A stretch of 64,000 nt of DNA, from assembly GCF_001905595.1 (NCBI RefSeq), contig NZ_LIXI01000014.1, forward strand, positions 1 through 64,000. The letters are read 5' to 3'. The DNA is from Streptomyces sp. CB00316. GTDB lineage: Bacteria; Actinomycetota; Actinomycetes; Streptomycetales; Streptomycetaceae. This document shows, in pieces, positions 59,795 to 64,000 of this stretch (position 1 is its first letter; every line of letters begins with the position of its first letter). The notes beneath the pieces are model-generated. The model saw nothing but the letters and a program-made list of their open reading frames with translations, was not told where the DNA came from and ran no database searches. The position numbers and the translations under genes were made by a program.

Positions 59795-61296
59795 TCACGG
59801 TCAAGGGGCCCGTCGACCACGTGGTGGTGGTCGGCGCCGGTCTGGCGGGGCTCGCCGCGACGCTCCACCTCCTCGGCGCGGGCCGCCGGGTCACGGTGGT
59901 CGAGCGGGACTCCGGGCCCGGTGGCCGGGCCGGGCTGCTGGAGTCGGGCGGCTTCCGCATCGACACCGGTCCGACCGTGCTGACCATGCCGGACCTGGTG
60001 GATGAGGCCTTCGCCGCGGTCGGGGACCGGCTGGCCGACCGGCTGGAGCTGATCCCGCTGGACCCCGCCTACCGGGCCAGGTTCGCCGACGGGTCCCAGC
60101 TCGACGTGCACACCGACGGGGCCGCGATGGAGGCCGCGGTCGAGCAGTTCGCGGGGGCCCGGCAGGCGGTCGGCTACCGGCGGCTGAGGGTCTGGCTGGA
60201 GCGCCTCTACCGGGTGCAGATGCGCCGTTTCATCGACGCCAACTTCGACTCACCGCTCCAGCTCGCCCACCCCGACCTCGCGCGGCTCGCCGCCCTCGGC
60301 GGTTTCGGCCGACTCGACGCCCGGATCGGGCACTTCGTCTCGGACGAACGGCTGCGCAGGGTCTTCTCGTTCCAGGCGCTGTACGCGGGTGTCCCGCCGG
60401 CCCGGGCGCTCGCCGCGTACGCGGTCATCGCGTACATGGACACGATCGCCGGGGTGTACTTCCCGAAGGGCGGCATGCACGCGCTGCCCCGGGCGATGGC
60501 CTACTCGGCCGCCGACGCAGGGGCCTCGTTCCGGTACGGGCAGACCGTGACCCGGCTGGAGCGTTCGGGTGAACGCGTCACCGCCGTCGTCACCGACCAG
60601 GAGCGCATCCCCTGCGACGCGGTGGTCCTCACCCCCGACCTCCCCGTCACCTACCGGCTCCTCGGCCGCAGCCCGCACCGGCCCCTCAGCCTGCGCCATT
60701 CACCGTCGGCGGTGATCCTGCACGCGGGCACGGACCGCACCTGGCCGGATCTGGCGCACCACACCATCTCGTTCGGCGCGGCCTGGAAGAGCACCTTCCG
60801 CGAACTCACCCGGACCGGGGAGCTGATGTCGGACCCTTCCCTCCTCATCACCCGGCCCACCGCCACCGACCCCTCCCTCGCCCCGCCCGGCAAACACCTC
60901 CACTACGTGCTGGCGCCCTGCCCGAACACCGAGGTCGGGCCGGGCGTACGGGAGTGGCGGGAGCTGGGGCCCCGCTACCGGGACGAGCTCCTGGCCGAGC
61001 TGGAGCGCCGCGAGATGCCCGGGCTCGGCGCGGCGATCGAGGAGGAGGGGCTGGTCACGCCGGTCGACTGGACCGCCCAGGGGCATGCGGCGGGCACCCC
61101 GTTCTCCGTGGCCCACACGTTTCCGCAGACCGGCCCGTTCCGCCCGCGCAACCTGGTGCGGGGCACGGTCAACGCCGTCCTCGCGGGATGCGGCACCACG
61201 CCCGGCGTAGGCGTGCCGACCGTCCTGATCTCCGGAAAGCTGGCCGCTCAGAGGATCACCGGCCCCCGTACCGACTGGAGAGGCACTGCTGCATGA
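59791..61296 (+). CDS. crtI: Phytoene desaturase
   Basis: A 501-residue FAD-dependent desaturase converting phytoene to lycopene. The dinucleotide-binding motif VVVGAGLAGLAATLHLL is at the N-terminus, followed by VVERDSGPGGRAG. The C-terminal signature GCGTTPGVGVPTVLISGKLAA completes the FAD site. The start is GTG at 59791, coupled to crtE by a GTGA overlap. It acts on membrane-bound phytoene made by the next gene's product. Confidence 0.95.
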   Translation: MITVKGPVDHVVVVGAGLAGLAATLHLLGAGRRVTVVERDSGPGGRAGLLESGGFRIDTGPTVLTMPDLVDEAFAAVGDRLADRLELIPLDPAYRARFADGSQLDVHTDGAAMEAAVEQFAGARQAVGYRRLRVWLERLYRVQMRRFIDANFDSPLQLAHPDLARLAALGGFGRLDARIGHFVSDERLRRVFSFQALYAGVPPARALAAYAVIAYMDTIAGVYFPKGGMHALPRAMAYSAADAGASFRYGQTVTRLERSGERVTAVVTDQERIPCDAVVLTPDLPVTYRLLGRSPHRPLSLRHSPSAVILHAGTDRTWPDLAHHTISFGAAWKSTFRELTRTGELMSDPSLLITRPTATDPSLAPPGKHLHYVLAPCPNTEVGPGVREWRELGPRYRDELLAELERREMPGLGAAIEEEGLVTPVDWTAQGHAAGTPFSVAHTFPQTGPFRPRNLVRGTVNAVLAGCGTTPGVGVPTVLISGKLAAQRITGPRTDWRGTAA

Positions 61297-62315
61297 CCGT
61301 CCGTGAACTCGACGCCGCCGGCATCCACGATCCCGCCCTCCGCGCGGCGTACGCCCGCTGCCGCGAGCTCAACGCGCGCCACGGCAAGACGTACTTCCTC
61401 GCGACACGGCTCCTGCCCGTCGACCGGCGCCCGGCCGTCCACGCCCTGTACGGCTTCGCCCGCTGGGCCGACGACATCGTGGACGATCTCGACTCCACGG
61501 CCACCCCCGGGGAGCGTGGCCGCGCCCTGCTCGCTCTGGAGGCCCAGCTGGAGGCAGGGCCGCGGCGGGGCCAGGCCACCGAGCCGGTGATCCGCGCGCT
61601 CGCCGACACCGCGCGGCGCTACGGCATCGACCGGCGGCACTTCACCGACTTCCTGGCCTCCATGCGCAGCGATCTGACGGTCGGCGGGTACGCCTCGTAC
61701 GAGGAGCTCGGCCGGTACATGCACGGCTCCGCCGCCGTGATCGGCCTCCAGATGCTGCCGGTGCTCGGGACGGTGGGGCCACGCGAGGAGGCCGCTCCGC
61801 ACGCGGCCGCGCTCGGGGTCGCCTTCCAGCTGACCAACTTCCTGCGGGACGTGGGCGAGGACCTGGACCGGGGCCGGCTCTATCTGCCGGCCGAGCTGCT
61901 GGCCTCGCACGGGGTGGACCGGGAGCGCTTCGAGTGGAGCCGGAGGACCGGGGCCCGGGACGCGCGGATCACCGACGTCCTGCGGGCCGCGGCCGCCCGC
62001 AACCGGGCCGTGTACCTCGATGCCCTGCCCGGGATCGCGATGCTCGCCCCGGTGTCGCGGCCCTGCATCCGTACGGCGTTCGTGCTGTACAGCGGCATCC
62101 TCGACGCGATCGAATCCGACGGGTACGCGGTCCTGCACCGCCGGTCGGTCGTGCCGCGCCGACGGCGGGCGGTGGTGGCGCTGGACGGGCTGGTGCGGGC
62201 GGTCGCCGCACGCGCGGTGAGCCGCACTGGCGGGGAAGTACCGGTCGCGGGACCCTCCTGTTCCTCACCGTCGTCCCGGCCGCGCGAGGCCCCTGTACGG
62301 GAGGAGGCGGTATGA
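61293..62315 (+). CDS. crtB: Phytoene synthase
   Basis: A 340-residue squalene/phytoene synthase condensing two GGPP to phytoene. The first aspartate motif is WADDIVDD (Asp60, 61, 64, 65) and the second is NFLRDVGEDLDRGRLYLP. The ATG overlaps the crtI stop (ATGA) and follows ggagagg. A non-conserved Ser/Pro tail ends the protein, and its stop overlaps the next ATG. Confidence 0.95.
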   Translation: MTVRELDAAGIHDPALRAAYARCRELNARHGKTYFLATRLLPVDRRPAVHALYGFARWADDIVDDLDSTATPGERGRALLALEAQLEAGPRRGQATEPVIRALADTARRYGIDRRHFTDFLASMRSDLTVGGYASYEELGRYMHGSAAVIGLQMLPVLGTVGPREEAAPHAAALGVAFQLTNFLRDVGEDLDRGRLYLPAELLASHGVDRERFEWSRRTGARDARITDVLRAAAARNRAVYLDALPGIAMLAPVSRPCIRTAFVLYSGILDAIESDGYAVLHRRSVVPRRRRAVVALDGLVRAVAARAVSRTGGEVPVAGPSCSSPSSRPREAPVREEAV

Positions 62316-63322
62316 GCCCCGCGGCGGGACGCCCCGGCCGTATTCCGTTGCGGCTGCGGCGCGCGCCCGTCCCGTGGGAGCGGCAGGCGCCGACGTGGCG
62401 GGAGGCGAAGCCGGGGCTGATCGCGGACGCCCTCAAGCGGGCGCAGGCCCGGCCGTCCGGCAACTGGTACGTCATCGGCGCCTCGCGCGACCTTCCTCCG
62501 GGCCGGACCCTCGGCGTCACGGTCGGCTCCACCGAGGTGGTCGCGTGGCGGGACGGCGAGGGGAAGCTCCGCACCGGACCGGGAGCGTGCCCGCACCTGG
62601 GGGCGCCACTGCGCGACAGCCCCGTCCGCTGCGGCACGCTGGTCTGCCACTGGCACGGGCTGGCCCTGGACGGCGGGCCGTTCGCCGGGTGGGAGCCCTA
62701 CCCGGCCTTCGACGACGGGGTCCTGCTCTGGGTGCGGCTGGACCGGGTGGGCGGCGAGACGCCTTCGGAGCGGCCGTACGTTCCGGTCCGGCCGAGGGTC
62801 CGGGACGCCGTGGAGGCGGTCTACGCGGGCGTAGGCGGCTGCGAGCCGGAGGACGTGGTGGCCAACCGCCTCGACCCGTGGCACGGGGCGTGGTTCCACC
62901 CGTACTCCTTCGTGGATCTGACGGTCACCGGGACGCCCGCCGACTCCCCGGATGACGACGACGGGTTCATGGTCGACGTCTCCTTCAAGGTGGCCGGGCG
63001 CCTGGTCGTCCCGGTCAGGGCGCGGTTCACGGCGCCCGAGCCCCGTACGGTCGTCATGCACATCGTCGAGGGCGAGGGTGCGGGGTCCGTGGTGGAGACG
63101 CACGCCACTCCCCTGGCCCCGGACGAGCGGGGGCGGCCCCGCACCGCCGTGACGGAGGCGCTGGTCGCGGCGTCGGACCGTCGCGGGTTCGCCGTGGCCC
63201 GGGCGGCCGCGCCGCTGCTGCGCCCGCTGATGCGTGCCTCGGCCGGCCGGTTGTGGCGGGACGACCTGGCGTACGCGGAGAGGCGTTGGGAGCTCCGCGC
63301 CGACGGACGTTTCCCGGGCTGA
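62312..63322 (+). CDS. crtV: Rieske-domain protein at the crtV position
   Basis: A 336-residue protein with an N-terminal Rieske 2Fe-2S site: Cys93, His95, Cys112 and His115, in the canonical CxH-x16-CxxH spacing (ACPHLGAPL, LVCHWHGLAL). A C-terminal DUF5914-like domain follows (EDVVANRLDPWHGAWFHPYSF), with His/Asp residues that could bind a mononuclear iron as in Rieske oxygenases. It is the fourth gene of the crt operon, where Streptomyces clusters carry crtV. That gene has been given a methylesterase label in older annotation, but the residues here indicate a redox enzyme. The role in aromatic carotenoid formation is unproven. Confidence 0.85.
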   Translation: MSPAAGRPGRIPLRLRRAPVPWERQAPTWREAKPGLIADALKRAQARPSGNWYVIGASRDLPPGRTLGVTVGSTEVVAWRDGEGKLRTGPGACPHLGAPLRDSPVRCGTLVCHWHGLALDGGPFAGWEPYPAFDDGVLLWVRLDRVGGETPSERPYVPVRPRVRDAVEAVYAGVGGCEPEDVVANRLDPWHGAWFHPYSFVDLTVTGTPADSPDDDDGFMVDVSFKVAGRLVVPVRARFTAPEPRTVVMHIVEGEGAGSVVETHATPLAPDERGRPRTAVTEALVAASDRRGFAVARAAAPLLRPLMRASAGRLWRDDLAYAERRWELRADGRFPG

Positions 63323-63339
63323 GGTCCGCGGCCCTTACG

Positions 63340-64000
63340 TCAGTCGGCCCCCAGCGCCGCCAGTCGGCGCATCGCCGCCGAGCGCCCCGCACGCGGGACG
63401 GTCCAGAGCGTCTGCCCGCGTACGCCCCACCGCTCCAACAAGGCGTTCGCGGCGAGGAATCCGCTGGTGGCCGCGCGTTCCATCAACGCCACCGGCAGCC
63501 CGGTGCGGACCATGTCCCCGGCCACCATGACGGCGGGGTCGGGGCTGCGCACGCCCGGCCGGTCCCGGTAGCCGCCCACGGGGAACATCGGGCAGTCCGC
63601 CCGCCATTCGTGCCGCTCGTCGACGATGCGGGCGCTCTGCGTCTCCGGGTAGATGCGGTGCAGTTGCCGAAGGGCCTCGGTCTGTACGGCTCCCCGGTCG
63701 GCGTCCGGTGCGACGGCGTACGCGTGCAGTTCGACGACCGAGCCCTTGGTGCGCCGGGCCCAACGGGCGGCCTCGCCCTCCCAGCGTTCCAGGACACTGA
63801 CGTTGTCCAGGGGGCCGTAGCCGCTGGTGCCCAGGAAGCCCGGCCGGTCGTACGCCACCGGCCGGTCGAGCCAGAGCCGGGACACCAGGAACGGCGGTGC
63901 GGTGCGCAGCCGTTCGATCCTGGCCCGCCACTCGGCGTCGCCCAGCTCCGGCGAGGCGCCGACGACGCGGCGCAGGCCGCCGCTGTCCAGGGCCAGGACG
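63340..64000 (-). CDS. crtU: Carotenoid desaturase/isorenieratene synthase-like flavoprotein, 3' part
   Basis: The C-terminal 219 residues of an FAD-dependent amine-oxidase-fold protein whose 5' end lies outside the window. FLVSRLWLDRPVAYDRPGFLG and AVMVAGDMVRTGLPVALMER, ending in a domain with SGFLAANALL, match CrtU-type beta-carotene desaturase/methyltransferases. The convergent position next to crtV fits the crtY-crtT-crtU operon order known from S. griseus. Only 17 bp separate its stop from that of crtV. Confidence 0.85.
   Translation of the reverse strand, partial: VLALDSGGLRRVVGASPELGDAEWRARIERLRTAPPFLVSRLWLDRPVAYDRPGFLGTSGYGPLDNVSVLERWEGEAARWARRTKGSVVELHAYAVAPDADRGAVQTEALRQLHRIYPETQSARIVDERHEWRADCPMFPVGGYRDRPGVRSPDPAVMVAGDMVRTGLPVALMERAATSGFLAANALLERWGVRGQTLWTVPRAGRSAAMRRLAALGAD

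Overview
The window is high-GC actinobacterial DNA and almost certainly from Streptomyces. Supporting signs are pervasive GTG/TTG starts, four-base ATGA/GTGA gene overlaps, a snapalysin gene, a bla/LysR/BlaB trio, an isorenieratene-type crtE-I-B-V/U locus, and TTA codons kept for special genes. The mix of specialised metabolism, secreted enzymes and several broken genes fits a chromosome-arm accessory region. No tRNA, rRNA, CRISPR array or intact transposase was seen.

Layout. 0.6-10 kb holds isolated genes: an alpha/beta-hydrolase, an inverted and broken TMEM175 gene, snapalysin, a sirtuin, an internally deleted aldehyde dehydrogenase, an aldo/keto reductase, a siderophore ABC importer on the minus strand, and an MhuD/IsdG-like haem-degrading protein. 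10.4-31.6 kb is the centrepiece. A 4015-residue FAAL-ACP-KS-AT-KR-ACP-C-A-PCP-C-acyl-ACP-reductase-like megasynthase is followed on the same strand by a 63-residue Ser/Cys-rich precursor peptide. After these come a LanB-type glutamylation protein, an Ocin-ThiF-like partner, a YcaO cyclodehydratase ending in PxPxP, and a SpaB_C-SagB fusion. These genes could make an azole/dehydroamino-acid RiPP joined to a polyketide-nonribosomal unit. Three of the RiPP enzymes contain TTA codons (bldA control), and the last gene carries an apparent one-base frameshift.

31.6-34.5 kb is a class A beta-lactamase divergent from a LysR regulator and a BlaB-like serine protein. 34.6-37.9 kb has a PPOX-fold protein, a small secreted protein and a HelD/HelR-type RNA-polymerase recycling helicase with large upstream dyads. 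38-49.7 kb is a carbohydrate-use region: SIS-domain isomerase, class II aldolase, phosphodiesterase-HAD fusion, 2-hydroxyacid dehydrogenase, sugar ABC importer, DeoR/LacI-hybrid regulator, and a Tat-exported polysaccharide lyase 8 with a frameshift. Repeated CGATCA-type motifs sit before the importer, the regulator and the lyase.

50-53.6 kb contains small or redox genes, including an overlapping methyltransferase/CDGSH/diiron-like operon. 53.8-58.0 kb is a four-gene operon opening with an MfnB-type furan phosphate synthase, followed by an aldehyde dehydrogenase, an alcohol dehydrogenase and an O-methyltransferase-like protein. This looks like a small furan metabolite pathway. 58.5-64 kb is the carotenoid operon crtE-crtI-crtB-crtV, each gene overlapping the next, facing the 3' part of a convergent crtU-like gene cut by the window end.

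All functional calls come from reading motifs, domain order and gene context by eye. No database search was run.
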